Positions 1 through 6,629 of a stretch of 9,661 nt of DNA are shown here, piece by piece. Both the position numbers and the translations under genes were made by a program. The stretch comes from an uncultured Lachnospiraceae bacterium (lineage in GTDB: Bacteria; Bacillota; Clostridia; Lachnospirales; Lachnospiraceae): contig CADBLW010000194.1 in the NCBI GenBank assembly GCA_902795625.1, positions 1-9,661 on the forward strand, in the 5' to 3' direction. Below the pieces are notes generated by a model. The model was not told where the DNA came from, made no database searches, and saw only the letters and a program-made list of their open reading frames with translations. How positions within the stretch are numbered: position 1 is the first letter of the stretch; each line of letters starts with the position of its first letter.

Positions 1-41
1 ATTCCGCACATCATGCCCTCGATAGTTATCGTTTTTGTCAT
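1..41 (-). CDS. HMA-domain (CopZ-like) protein, N-terminal fragment cut by window edge
   Basis: An ATG at 41-39 opens a frame reading MTKTITIEGMMCG and runs off the left edge of the window. An AAGGAG ribosome site (plus-strand 50-55) sits 8 nt upstream, so this is a genuine start. The strand beta1 plus GM-x-C pattern is the beginning of a heavy-metal-associated (HMA) domain, in which a C-x-x-C pair in the first loop binds Cu(I) or another soft metal. Only the first Cys is visible. Members are small cytosolic metal chaperones (CopZ type) or the N-terminal domain of P1B-type ATPases; which of these this is cannot be decided from 13 codons. It starts 33 bp after the EcfA stop with no terminator between, so it is probably the next gene of the ECF operon. 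That placement is the main clue that the importer deals with a metal or metal complex. Confidence 0.72.
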   Translation of the reverse strand, partial: MTKTITIEGMMCG

Positions 42-74
42 GTGGTCATCTCCTTTTATTTTCTCTGCCTGACT

Positions 75-1484
75 TTATTGTCCCTGTTTAACCTCTGCGA
101 ACGGGATCACACAGGTGCAGGCATTTTTGATCAACTCCGTGTCATGGGTGACAAGAATAACCGTCCTTCCGCTGTCCCGAAGCTGCTTCAGCAGTTCCGA
201 AACCTGCAGCATATGGCTGTAATCCAGGCCGCTGGTCGGTTCATCAAACAGAATGACATTCCGTCCCGAGGCGATGGCGGAGGCCACCGCCACCCGCTGC
301 TTCTGGCCGCCCGAAAGAGCCAGCGGATGCTTGTCCGCAAACTCCTCGAGGTCCAGGGACCTGAGTATCTCAAGCGCCTTATCTTTATCTTCATTTTCCT
401 GTGAGATCATCACCTCTTCCAGCACGCTGTCCGTGAAAAGCTGATGGTTCACATCCTGCATGACCATGTAGATGTTCCGGCGTCTTTGCTTGTTATTCCA
501 AAGCTCATCGCCGACTTTGAGTGTTGCCCTGCAGGATTTCTCCATACCGCAAAGGCACCGCAGAAACGTGGATTTGCCGGCGCCGTTAGCCCCGACGATC
601 CCGACGATCTCACCCGCAGGGATCTCCATGCGCGGGATATCGAACACCGGCTTTTCCTTCCTGTAGGAATACTTCATGTTCGACAGGACAAGTGTTTCAC
701 CGTTCCCCTGCCGCCTGTCCGCGCCGAGGCGGATCTTCGCAGGGTCCGTCGCCTGCTCCGCCCGCAGTCCGAGGCTGTGCAGTTCCTCCTCCGAAAGCCC
801 CCGGATCTCGTCCGCGGTGTATTCCCGCGTGATCTCACCATCACTCATGAGAAGCGCTCGCGTGATATACGGGAAGAGGTATGCGATCCGATGCTCCGCG
901 ATCAGCATGGTCTTGTGTTCCTCTTTCCATGCCTCGATCATCTTCTGCAGCTCGCAGATTCCCTGATAATCCAGGTTCGCCGAGGGTTCATCGAGTATGA
1001 CCACGTCCACCGGCTCCACGGCAATGCTGGCGCAGGCGATCTTCTGCTTCTCCCCGCCGGACAGCCGGAAAATGCTCCGGTCCATCAGGTGACCGATCTC
1101 ATGCCTGTTTACCACGTAATTGATCCGCTGCTCGATCTCCTCCGGCTCCAACCCGAAGTTTTCACAGCCGAAGGCCAGCTCACTTGTGGTGTCCACATTG
1201 AAAAACTGGCTCCGCGGGTTCTGAAAGACCGTGCCGACGTGGCGGGATATTTTCCGAAGAGTGGTCTGCGCGACGCACGTTCCGTTCACTGTGACGGTCC
1301 CCGTCAGTTCGCCCTGATAGAAATGCGGGATCAAACCGTTTACGCACCGGACAAGCGTTGATTTGCCGCAGCCGGAGGGCCCGCACACAAGCACCACATC
1401 GCCCTCGTTCACGGTCAGGTTGATGTTTTTAAGACCTTCCTGCTCCTTCGTGTATTGAAACGAAACATTTTCGAAACTGATCAT
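75..1484 (-). CDS. EcfA-type ABC ATPase with two fused nucleotide-binding domains (ECF importer)
   Basis: This is the cytosolic energy-supplying subunit of an ECF transporter. It is 469 aa with two complete ABC domains in one chain, so it can form the EcfA-EcfA' pair by itself. Domain 1 has Walker A GPSGCGKST at 35-43, Q-loop Gln88, signature LSGGEKQK at 141-148, Walker B ending DEP at 165-167 and switch His198. Domain 2 has Walker A GANGAGKST at 298-306, Q-loop Gln343, signature LSGGQKQR at 390-397, DEP at 414-416 and His447. All catalytic residues are intact in both halves. I chose the ATG at 1484 over an in-frame start 45 nt further upstream: it forms an ATGA overlap with the EcfT stop (1481-1483), has GGAAGG 8 nt upstream, and leaves the domain starting at MISFENVSF as is usual. 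Translational coupling to EcfT is likely. Confidence 0.93.
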   Translation of the reverse strand: MISFENVSFQYTKEQEGLKNINLTVNEGDVVLVCGPSGCGKSTLVRCVNGLIPHFYQGELTGTVTVNGTCVAQTTLRKISRHVGTVFQNPRSQFFNVDTTSELAFGCENFGLEPEEIEQRINYVVNRHEIGHLMDRSIFRLSGGEKQKIACASIAVEPVDVVILDEPSANLDYQGICELQKMIEAWKEEHKTMLIAEHRIAYLFPYITRALLMSDGEITREYTADEIRGLSEEELHSLGLRAEQATDPAKIRLGADRRQGNGETLVLSNMKYSYRKEKPVFDIPRMEIPAGEIVGIVGANGAGKSTFLRCLCGMEKSCRATLKVGDELWNNKQRRRNIYMVMQDVNHQLFTDSVLEEVMISQENEDKDKALEILRSLDLEEFADKHPLALSGGQKQRVAVASAIASGRNVILFDEPTSGLDYSHMLQVSELLKQLRDSGRTVILVTHDTELIKNACTCVIPFAEVKQGQ

Positions 1485-2200
1485 ACGTAAAACCTTCCGA
1501 TCCCCCACCAGATGAAGCAGGCCGCACACAATGCCATGACGATCCAGTCAAGAAGCCGGAACCGGATGTTCCAGATACAGCTTCTCTTCTTGCCGACATC
1601 CAGACCCCGCGTCATCGCGGCGGCCGACAGCTCCTCGCCGATGATCGAGCAGGACGCGATGAGCGGCACAAGCCTGTACTCGACAGCCTCCGTCGCCTTC
1701 TTCGTTCCCATCTCGATCCCGCGCATGCGCATCGCGTCATTGATGGACCTCGATTCCTCCGCAACCGTGGGAAAAAACCGGAAGATCACGCTGATCGGGA
1801 TCGTCAGCTTGTCGGTCACGTGCATCCGTTTCATCGCCGCGAGAAACTCCGACACCTTCGTCGTCCGCACAATGTATCTCGCCAGAATGACCGTCGGCAG
1901 GATCTTCGTGATGATGTACAGCATCAGCGCCAACGCGGATTCCAGCGCCGTCAGATCGTGCTGCAGCGCCATCTGGGCAAAATAGCATCCGACGTAGATC
2001 GCCCCGGCAATCCCGGCCGCCACCCATTCCTTCTCAACCAGCAGCAGAAGCACCGGAAGATAGACAAGGATCCAGTAGAACACCACCATCCAGCGCTCTC
2101 CGGCGTTGCCGACGACAAACACCGAACTTGTGAAGAGAAGCAGCAGCTTGGTCCGCGGGTCCAGCAGCGAGTGAACATTTCTGTCGAGCCGGTATTCCAT
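1481..2200 (-). CDS. EcfT transmembrane coupling protein of an ECF importer (CbiQ/EcfT family)
   Basis: This is the membrane subunit that joins the two ATPase domains to the substrate-binding S component. It is 239 aa. The N-terminus carries the family's LLDPRTKLLLL pattern (12-22), followed by several hydrophobic spans in the first 110 residues. The two cytoplasmic coupling-helix motifs known to dock into the ATPases are present as AMRMRG (156-161) and AMTRG (195-199). A last hydrophobic span ends the chain. The start at 2200 is preferred to a more upstream in-frame one because the upstream codons read back through the S-component gene, whose stop is only 2 bp away, and because a GGCGGGG ribosome site precedes it. 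The gene sits between the S component and EcfA, the usual order for a dedicated (group I) ECF module, and overlaps ecfA by 4 bp. Confidence 0.92.
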   Translation of the reverse strand: MEYRLDRNVHSLLDPRTKLLLLFTSSVFVVGNAGERWMVVFYWILVYLPVLLLLVEKEWVAAGIAGAIYVGCYFAQMALQHDLTALESALALMLYIITKILPTVILARYIVRTTKVSEFLAAMKRMHVTDKLTIPISVIFRFFPTVAEESRSINDAMRMRGIEMGTKKATEAVEYRLVPLIASCSIIGEELSAAAMTRGLDVGKKRSCIWNIRFRLLDWIVMALCAACFIWWGIGRFYV

Positions 2201-2202
2201 GA

Positions 2203-2784
2203 TCAGACGATCCCCGCCTTCGTAAAATGCTTCTTCAGCACCTTCGCGCCGATCCATCCGCCGATGATGCCGCACACCAGGTCAACGACGAAGAGCACGG
2301 GGCACATCCATGTCGGCAGCATCTTCGTGACGGCGTCGATATAGTCCTGTCCGAAGTTCTGTCTCGTCGAAAAATAAGCATCCGCGTTGAAGAAGATGCC
2401 GAAGTAATTCGCCCAGCAGTAAAGCCCCGAAACCGCGTAGGCGATGATCCCGTGCCACTTGCTGTTGTATTTTCCGACGCGGAAGATCAGCTCCGCGACG
2501 AGACCTGCGATCGTTCCAACGATCAGCGCGTAATAGCTCATGCCCGTAACCCACATCAGCAGGCCCATAAGGATGTTCAAGATCAGGATCATTCCGAATT
2601 TCTTGACCTTGGTCAGAAACATCATGTACGGGATTCCGGTGATGATCGGCACAAATACTACCAGAAGCACCATCATGATCGGGATCACGCCGGTCATGGC
2701 GACGGCGCAGCACAGAACCGCGCAGATGGCGGTGTAAATGCCCACGTTGATCAGATCTTTTGCATTCAAGCGATTGTTGTTCAT
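2203..2784 (-). CDS. ECF transporter S component, MptD/Trep_Strep family
   Basis: This is the substrate-binding membrane protein of the ECF importer. It is about 193 aa and almost entirely hydrophobic, with roughly five or six membrane spans. The LNAKDLINVGIYTAI start and the GIPYMMFLTKVKKFG segment after the second hydrophobic block are, to my recognition, hallmarks of the MptD (Trep_Strep, TIGR02185) family. Substrates of this family are mostly unproven; related three-gene ECF modules in streptococci have been linked to heme or iron uptake, so that is a working guess. Two ATGs (2790, 2784) are possible. The second is preferred because the GGAG ribosome site lies 8 nt before it but only 2 nt before the first. 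It is the first gene of the operon, downstream of a strong promoter and two copies of a shared inverted repeat. Confidence 0.86.
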   Translation of the reverse strand: MNNNRLNAKDLINVGIYTAICAVLCCAVAMTGVIPIMMVLLVVFVPIITGIPYMMFLTKVKKFGMILILNILMGLLMWVTGMSYYALIVGTIAGLVAELIFRVGKYNSKWHGIIAYAVSGLYCWANYFGIFFNADAYFSTRQNFGQDYIDAVTKMLPTWMCPVLFVVDLVCGIIGGWIGAKVLKKHFTKAGIV

Positions 2785-2843
2785 ATTCATATCTCCGTTT
2801 ATGTTTCATTCTGCGCGGCCGTCACACAGTACCGCGCTATACT

Positions 2844-2859
2844 GTTAGCCGCGGCTAAC
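2844..2859 (-). promoter_or_regulatory. Perfect 16-bp palindrome GTTAGCCGCGGCTAAC, putative operator of the ECF operon
   Basis: The sequence equals its own reverse complement across all 16 bp. It lies 59 bp before the S-component start, in the leader region downstream of the mapped-by-eye promoter at 2932-2960. Related sites occur at 2910-2925 (12 of 16 identical) and 6544-6559 (13 of 16). The GTTAG/CTAAC halves resemble those in iron-responsive DtxR/IdeR boxes, but the centre-to-centre geometry here is different, so the regulator is unknown. It would act as a roadblock or on a second weak promoter, since a TATAGC sequence follows directly on the minus strand. Confidence 0.6.
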
Positions 2860-2875
2860 TCTATGCCATAAGCAA

Positions 2876-2898
2876 AGGCTGCCGTCGCTTGGCAGCCT
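2876..2898 (-). terminator. GC-rich hairpin in the ECF 5' leader (possible attenuator or weak terminator)
   Basis: The arms AGGCTGCC and GGCAGCCT (8 bp, perfect) enclose a 7-nt loop. In the minus direction the stem is followed by TTGCTT, a short and broken T tract, so terminator strength is doubtful. A second helix, AGCAAAGG with CCTTTGCT (plus 2871-2878 and 2915-2922), shares three bases with the hairpin and could either extend it or compete with it. The hairpin lies after the ECF promoter and after the AroK-like gene, so it could both limit read-through and attenuate the ECF transcript. Confidence 0.4.
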
Positions 2899-2909
2899 CT
2901 GAGGATCAA

Positions 2910-2925
2910 GTTACCCTTTGCTAAC
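2910..2925 (-). promoter_or_regulatory. Second copy of the GTTA..TAAC operator, at the ECF transcription start
   Basis: Read on the minus strand this is GTTAGCAAAGGGTAAC. It matches the palindrome at 2844-2859 in 12 of 16 positions, keeping GTTAGC on the left and TAAC on the right. It starts 6 bp downstream of the -10 box (2932-2937), so it covers the expected transcription start, the classic place for a repressor. The distance between the centres of the two copies is 66 bp. Confidence 0.55.
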
Positions 2926-2931
2926 GCAGCA

Positions 2932-2960
2932 ATAATAGCACCGTTTCGATTGTGCGTCAA
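2932..2960 (-). promoter_or_regulatory. Sigma-A type promoter of the ECF operon
   Basis: On the minus strand the -35 box is TTGACG (plus 2955-2960) and the -10 box TATTAT (plus 2932-2937). They are separated by exactly 17 bp and each matches consensus in 5 of 6 positions. The expected start point is near 2925, leaving a leader of about 140 nt before the S-component gene. The promoter lies in the gap behind the AroK-like gene and shows that the ECF operon is transcribed independently of the exporter operon upstream. Confidence 0.78.
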
Positions 2961-2969
2961 CAGTTTCTT

Positions 2970-3476
2970 TTATTCTTTATGAAGAGCCTCCATGACAGAT
3001 CTCACGGTGTCTTCGATCGTTCCGTTCTCCTCAATGGTGACGGTACAATACCTCTCGTACAATGCAGCCCTGTCAGCATACATTTCCTCCAGACTCTCTC
3101 CCCGGTGCAGCACCACTCCGCGCCCGCGGACATCGGTCAGACGCTTCCTAAGCTCCTCCGGGCTGATCTTTAAGTACACGACCGCTGCATTTTCCGAAAG
3201 ATGCTTCATCGCGGCATCGCTGTACACGACGCTTCCGCCGGTGGCAATGACCGAATGCCGGGCGTCAATGCTGAGGACAGCCTGCTCCTCCCTGTCCAGG
3301 AAAGCTTCGATTCCCCGTGAAGCGATAATCTCCCGCAGTTTGTGCCCTTCCCGTTTCTGCAAGACAATATCGGTGTCTATGAAATCCATCCCGAGCATTT
3401 TCGCCGCGATCACCCCGACCGTGCTCTTGCCCGACGTCGGCATGCCGATCAGGACGATGTTTTTCTCTTCAGACAT
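2970..3476 (-). CDS. AroK-like P-loop kinase (shikimate kinase family, divergent substrate site)
   Basis: This is a 168-aa small-molecule kinase of the shikimate kinase fold. Shikimate kinase phosphorylates shikimate at O3 with ATP in the chorismate pathway. Present are Walker A GMPTSGKST (11-19), the DTD motif (34-36), whose second Asp contacts shikimate, the lid arginines around 117-119 and the R-x-x-L-Y motif with Arg136. However, the usual FRxxE motif reads F59-L-D-R-E, so the shikimate-binding Arg is Leu60. The GGG motif reads G80-G-S. Annotation pipelines would call it AroK, but its substrate may differ. No other aromatic-pathway gene is nearby. It follows the FtsX-type permease by 57 bp with no obvious terminator and a purine-rich AGGAAAGGA site ahead, so it may be the third gene of the exporter operon. 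Confidence 0.82.
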   Translation of the reverse strand: MSEEKNIVLIGMPTSGKSTVGVIAAKMLGMDFIDTDIVLQKREGHKLREIIASRGIEAFLDREEQAVLSIDARHSVIATGGSVVYSDAAMKHLSENAAVVYLKISPEELRKRLTDVRGRGVVLHRGESLEEMYADRAALYERYCTVTIEENGTIEDTVRSVMEALHKE

Positions 3477-3533
3477 TTTCGTATTTTCCTTTCCTGCGCC
3501 CGTTTTTCTTATCCGGGCGATCGACTCTTTTCG

Positions 3534-5777
3534 TCACTCTCTGTCCTTCAGGATCTCCGCGGGCGTGATCCGGTTGATCTTGCTCACAAGCAGCCGGTTG
3601 ACCGCGAGATACACAAGCAGGATGCATCCGTAGATACCGAGGTAATAGTACCACGGGTACGCCAGATCCATCGAGCACGCGACATTCGCGATGAAGGACG
3701 GATACAGTTTATCGATGATCCCCTTCGCAAGAGGGATCGTGAGCAAACCGCCGACAGCGATCACCAGAAGGTTGCCGTTTAGGTACAGGCTCCGGATCTC
3801 CCCGGGCCGGTAGCCGAAGATCTTGATCAGGGAAATGCCCATCGTCGACCGGTCGATCACGACGGCCATCATCAAAAACATCACGACGCAGAAGATCACG
3901 ATTCCGGCGGAGATCAGAGTGACGGTCATCGGCACCATCATCGTCAGGAACACGGCTGAGCTGTGCCTGATCTCCTCCTTCGTCGTCACCGAGTACAGCC
4001 GCGCCTCATCGATCGCCAGCTCCTCGTCGGAGTACACCGCGTTGATGTACCCTTCGTTCTTTCCGAAGAGTTCGCGCATGCCGGCGATGTCCATGAAGAT
4101 CGTAAAGCCGACGCGATACTCGCTGATAGCCGTGGCGGTAAAGCAGTAGTCCATGTCCGCCGCTGAGTCGGTCAGAACGATCTTATCCCCGACATCATAG
4201 CCGAAGCGCTCCACCATGGAGCGGTTGATCACCGCCTGGCTCTTGCCGGTCTCGGGCGCAGCGTCAAAATACCGGCTGCCCTTGTCCCGGTCAATGCCGA
4301 TCACAGTCACATCGAGCATGTATCCCTCGCAGTCGATCCCGAGGGTCTCCACATACGTTCCCTCGCCGCCCGCAGGCACCTCATTGTCAGGGAACTTGTA
4401 GAGATACATATAATTGTATTTCGTATCCTCGGTGTTGTAGTCGCGCACCCTCGAACATAACACGTACGTATTGATCCCGAGCACAATGACCATGAGCGTG
4501 ATCACCATTCCGAGCACAAGCGTGATCGAGGAACGCATCTCACGGATCAGCTGGCGGATTGCGAAGAGAAGGCTGAAGTTTTTGATCTTCAGGTTGACAC
4601 GGCGGTAGTTGGACGCGCTCTGTTCGTTGCGCAAAAGCGACAGGGCCGTGCGCGACAGTTTCTTGTTGATCGTCAACAGATTGACGAGAGCGCAGATGAC
4701 CGGCGGGATGACGATCCCGTACACCACCAGGTACGCGGGGTACACCATCTCGTACTCGGGGATCGAAAAATAATCATAGGTGCTCTGTTTCATCACCCCG
4801 ATCCCCAGCGGTGAAAAGCCGAGCACAGTGCCCGCCACGCCCGCCAGAAGCGCCACGATCGTCGGCAGGATGACATAGTGCGCCATGAGCTGCCGCTTCT
4901 TCACGCCGAGAGCGTACAAAGCACCGATCACGCTCTGCTCCCGCTCAATCTGGTGCAGGACGAACACGGAAATGACGTAGGCAAACAGGATCAGCACGAT
5001 GATGCCCGCGACCAGTCCGACTCTCTTGTCCATGATGACATCTCCCGCGGCGCCCTCGATGCGAAGGTTGTCCGCATAGGTTGTGAAGGAGAGCAGGACA
5101 ACATTTTCCGATTTTGAAAGAGCATCCTTGAGGTCATCGTCGGTGGTATCGCCGAGGCGGTATGCGTAGGTGTAGGTCTCAACCTTCTCGGGGAGACTCT
5201 CGCGGATATCCGCGTACTCCGCGTCGGAGACGCACATCACACCGAAGGTGTCCACGTCCACCGCAGGGCTTGCGAAGGTCTTCAGCACCTGATCGTAGTC
5301 CGGCACCGAACCGAGACCGCAGACGGTGTACGTCCGCCCTCCCACGATGAAGCTGTCACCGACCTTCAGGTTGTGGGCCTTCGCGTAGTTCTTCTCGAAG
5401 ACGGCCTCTGCCCTGTTCTCCGCCGTATGTCCGGAATCGAGCACGATAAGGTCGATGTCCTTTCGCACGGCAAAGACACGGACCGTCGAACCATCCTCCC
5501 CCGCAAGATCTGTCGAGAACATCTCTTCTATGTACGTTCCGTCCGCGGTCAGCCGCCCGAGGGTCTCATCGGAGAGCGGTGCGAATACGGAAAATTCTCC
5601 GTCCTCGGCCCTGTTGACTTCCTTCATATTCTTCGTTCCGATGATGACGAGCTCCGATGCTCCGACAATACCGACCACCAGATAAACGCCCAGGACGATC
5701 ATCAGAAACAGCGCAAGATAGCGCCCGAAATTGGCCTTCAGGTCCCGCAGAAGGCGCCTGTTCAATGTGCGTTCCAT
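3534..5777 (-). CDS. FtsX-type ABC transporter permease with two FtsX-like halves
   Basis: This is a 747-aa membrane protein of the MacB/LolCE/FtsX (type VII ABC) superfamily, which uses ATP hydrolysis in the cytosol to drive mechanical movement of extracytoplasmic domains rather than ordinary transport. A first membrane span lies near residues 18-40. A large, mostly hydrophilic extracellular region follows to about 250, then three spans to about 365. After a cytoplasmic linker comes a second copy of this layout: a span near 420-440, a second extracellular region, and three C-terminal spans. No signal peptide beyond the first span is visible. The start is ATG at 5777, with GGAGG 7 nt upstream. 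The ATPase stop TGA overlaps it by one base (TGATG); an in-frame GTG at 5780 lies too close to the ribosome site. Substrate unknown; such pairs often give resistance to antimicrobial peptides or export lipids or peptides. Confidence 0.9.
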   Translation of the reverse strand: MERTLNRRLLRDLKANFGRYLALFLMIVLGVYLVVGIVGASELVIIGTKNMKEVNRAEDGEFSVFAPLSDETLGRLTADGTYIEEMFSTDLAGEDGSTVRVFAVRKDIDLIVLDSGHTAENRAEAVFEKNYAKAHNLKVGDSFIVGGRTYTVCGLGSVPDYDQVLKTFASPAVDVDTFGVMCVSDAEYADIRESLPEKVETYTYAYRLGDTTDDDLKDALSKSENVVLLSFTTYADNLRIEGAAGDVIMDKRVGLVAGIIVLILFAYVISVFVLHQIEREQSVIGALYALGVKKRQLMAHYVILPTIVALLAGVAGTVLGFSPLGIGVMKQSTYDYFSIPEYEMVYPAYLVVYGIVIPPVICALVNLLTINKKLSRTALSLLRNEQSASNYRRVNLKIKNFSLLFAIRQLIREMRSSITLVLGMVITLMVIVLGINTYVLCSRVRDYNTEDTKYNYMYLYKFPDNEVPAGGEGTYVETLGIDCEGYMLDVTVIGIDRDKGSRYFDAAPETGKSQAVINRSMVERFGYDVGDKIVLTDSAADMDYCFTATAISEYRVGFTIFMDIAGMRELFGKNEGYINAVYSDEELAIDEARLYSVTTKEEIRHSSAVFLTMMVPMTVTLISAGIVIFCVVMFLMMAVVIDRSTMGISLIKIFGYRPGEIRSLYLNGNLLVIAVGGLLTIPLAKGIIDKLYPSFIANVACSMDLAYPWYYYLGIYGCILLVYLAVNRLLVSKINRITPAEILKDRE

Positions 5778-6478
5778 CACAGATCCTCCAGTTCCGCCGC
5801 GGGCACGCGGACCGCATTTTCATACTCCTCTCGGATCATGCCGTCCTTGAGGCGGATGACCTTGTGAACCATGTTTTTGATGGTGTTGTTGTGCGTGACG
5901 ATCAGCATCGTCGTGTTGTACTTGCGGTTGATCTCCTCGAGAAGAACGAGGATGTCCCGCGAAGTCGAGGAATCCAGAGCGCCGGTGGGCTCGTCGCACA
6001 GCAGAAGCTTCGGGTTCTTGATCAGCGCCCTCGCGATCGCGCAGCGCTGCTGCTGGCCGCCCGAGAGCTGCGCCGGAAATTTGTTCTGATGCTCCGTGAG
6101 CCCGAGGGTCTCTAATAGATCGTCGAGGTCCAGAGGATTTTCCGCGATGTGCTTGCAGATCAGGATATTTTCCTTCACCGTGAGGTTCGGAACCAGATTA
6201 TAAAACTGGAAAATGAACCCGAGATTGTCGCGGCGATAGTCCGACAGCTGCGCCGGCTTCAATCCGAAGATCTCCTTCCCGTCGACCTTGACCGACCCGC
6301 TGTCGATGGTGTCCAGCCCGCCGACACAGTTGAGAAGCGTGGATTTGCCGGAGCCGCTGGTGCCCTGGATCACGCACATCTGCCCGCGCTCCACCCCCGT
6401 GGAGACGCCCTTCAGCACACGGATAAAGCTCTCGTCCTTACCGTAGCTCTTCTGCAAATTTTCAATCTGAAGATACAT
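5777..6478 (-). CDS. ABC transporter ATPase of the MacB/LolD type
   Basis: This 233-aa cytosolic ATPase partners the FtsX-type permease encoded immediately downstream (one-base overlap). It has Walker A GTSGSGKST at 39-47, Q-loop Gln91, signature LSGGQQQR at 138-145, Walker B LLLCDEP at 158-164 with the D-loop ALD at 167-169, and the H-loop His in IVTHNN near 196. The PTGALD segment and the length are typical of LolD/MacB ATPases. The start at ATG 6478 is set by a perfect AGGAGG (plus 6486-6491) with 7 nt spacing. The 151-bp gap in front carries a GTTAG..CTAAC inverted repeat, and the TetR gene upstream is in the same orientation, so the pair is either co-transcribed with tetR or has its own regulated promoter. 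Confidence 0.94.
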   Translation of the reverse strand: MYLQIENLQKSYGKDESFIRVLKGVSTGVERGQMCVIQGTSGSGKSTLLNCVGGLDTIDSGSVKVDGKEIFGLKPAQLSDYRRDNLGFIFQFYNLVPNLTVKENILICKHIAENPLDLDDLLETLGLTEHQNKFPAQLSGGQQQRCAIARALIKNPKLLLCDEPTGALDSSTSRDILVLLEEINRKYNTTMLIVTHNNTIKNMVHKVIRLKDGMIREEYENAVRVPAAELEDL

Positions 6479-6541
6479 CTTTTTTCCTCCTATATCCGCC
6501 CGGGGGTATTTATGTACCCATACGGTTTCTTTCGCGCCCTC

Positions 6542-6570
6542 AAGTTAGTCTTGGCTAACTGTACGGTAAA
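6542..6570 (-). promoter_or_regulatory. Weak candidate promoter of the exporter operon, enclosing the operator
   Basis: On the minus strand TTTACC (plus 6565-6570) and TAACTT (plus 6542-6547) are 17 bp apart, matching consensus in 4 of 6 and 3 of 6 positions. The spacer is filled by the GTTAG..CTAAC repeat. No better -35/-10 pair stands out in the 151-bp gap, so this is only a candidate; transcription from the tetR promoter could instead supply the operon. Confidence 0.25.
6544..6559 (-). promoter_or_regulatory. Operator-like inverted repeat GTTAGCCAAGACTAAC before the FtsX-type exporter operon
   Basis: Read on the minus strand the site matches the perfect palindrome in front of the ECF operon in 13 of 16 positions. 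The outer bases at 6543 and 6560 extend its arms to AGTTAG/CTAACT. It lies 66 bp before the ATPase start, in a gap with no other obvious element except a short GGGTA/TACCC repeat near the ribosome site. The shared motif suggests one regulator acts on both operons. Confidence 0.55.
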
Positions 6571-6629
6571 AAAATAAACTTGCCCCTTACATTGTACTTG
6601 TTCTGCTCCTCACCGCATTTCTCACGCGA

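Noticed and set aside
1485..1529. N-terminal extension of EcfA by 15 residues to an in-frame start at 1529
   Set aside because: The start at 1484 has a ribosome site at good spacing, a 4-bp ATGA overlap with ecfT, and matches the usual beginning of the domain.
444..2871. Long open frames on the plus strand opposite the ECF genes (for example 444-1361, 1820-2344 and 2227-2871)
   Set aside because: They lie antisense to well-supported ecfA, ecfT and S-component genes, their translations are rich in Arg, His, Asp and Pro without recognisable domains, and they lack ribosome sites. They are reading-frame shadows of GC-rich coding DNA.
2881..2940. TPP-riboswitch-like words (CTGAGG and ACCCTTTG) on the plus strand
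   Set aside because: The required GGGGTGC and the full conserved core are missing, the order of elements is not right, and no gene is read on the plus strand there.
2952..2960. TTGACGCAC at the ECF -35 box, identical over 9 bases to the minus-strand half of the kinase-module operator
   Set aside because: The second half-site is absent and TTGACG is explained by its role as a -35 box. The similarity is most likely chance.
3498..3518. Inverted repeat GCCCG/CGGGC with an 11-nt loop between the permease and the AroK-like gene
   Set aside because: The stem is only 5 bp and has no T tract after it on the minus strand, so it does not support a terminator between the two genes.
6504..6519. GGGTA/TACCC inverted repeat upstream of the ABC ATPase ribosome site
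   Set aside because: With only 5-bp arms and a 6-nt loop it is too short to call as an operator or terminator, and it has no second copy near a promoter.
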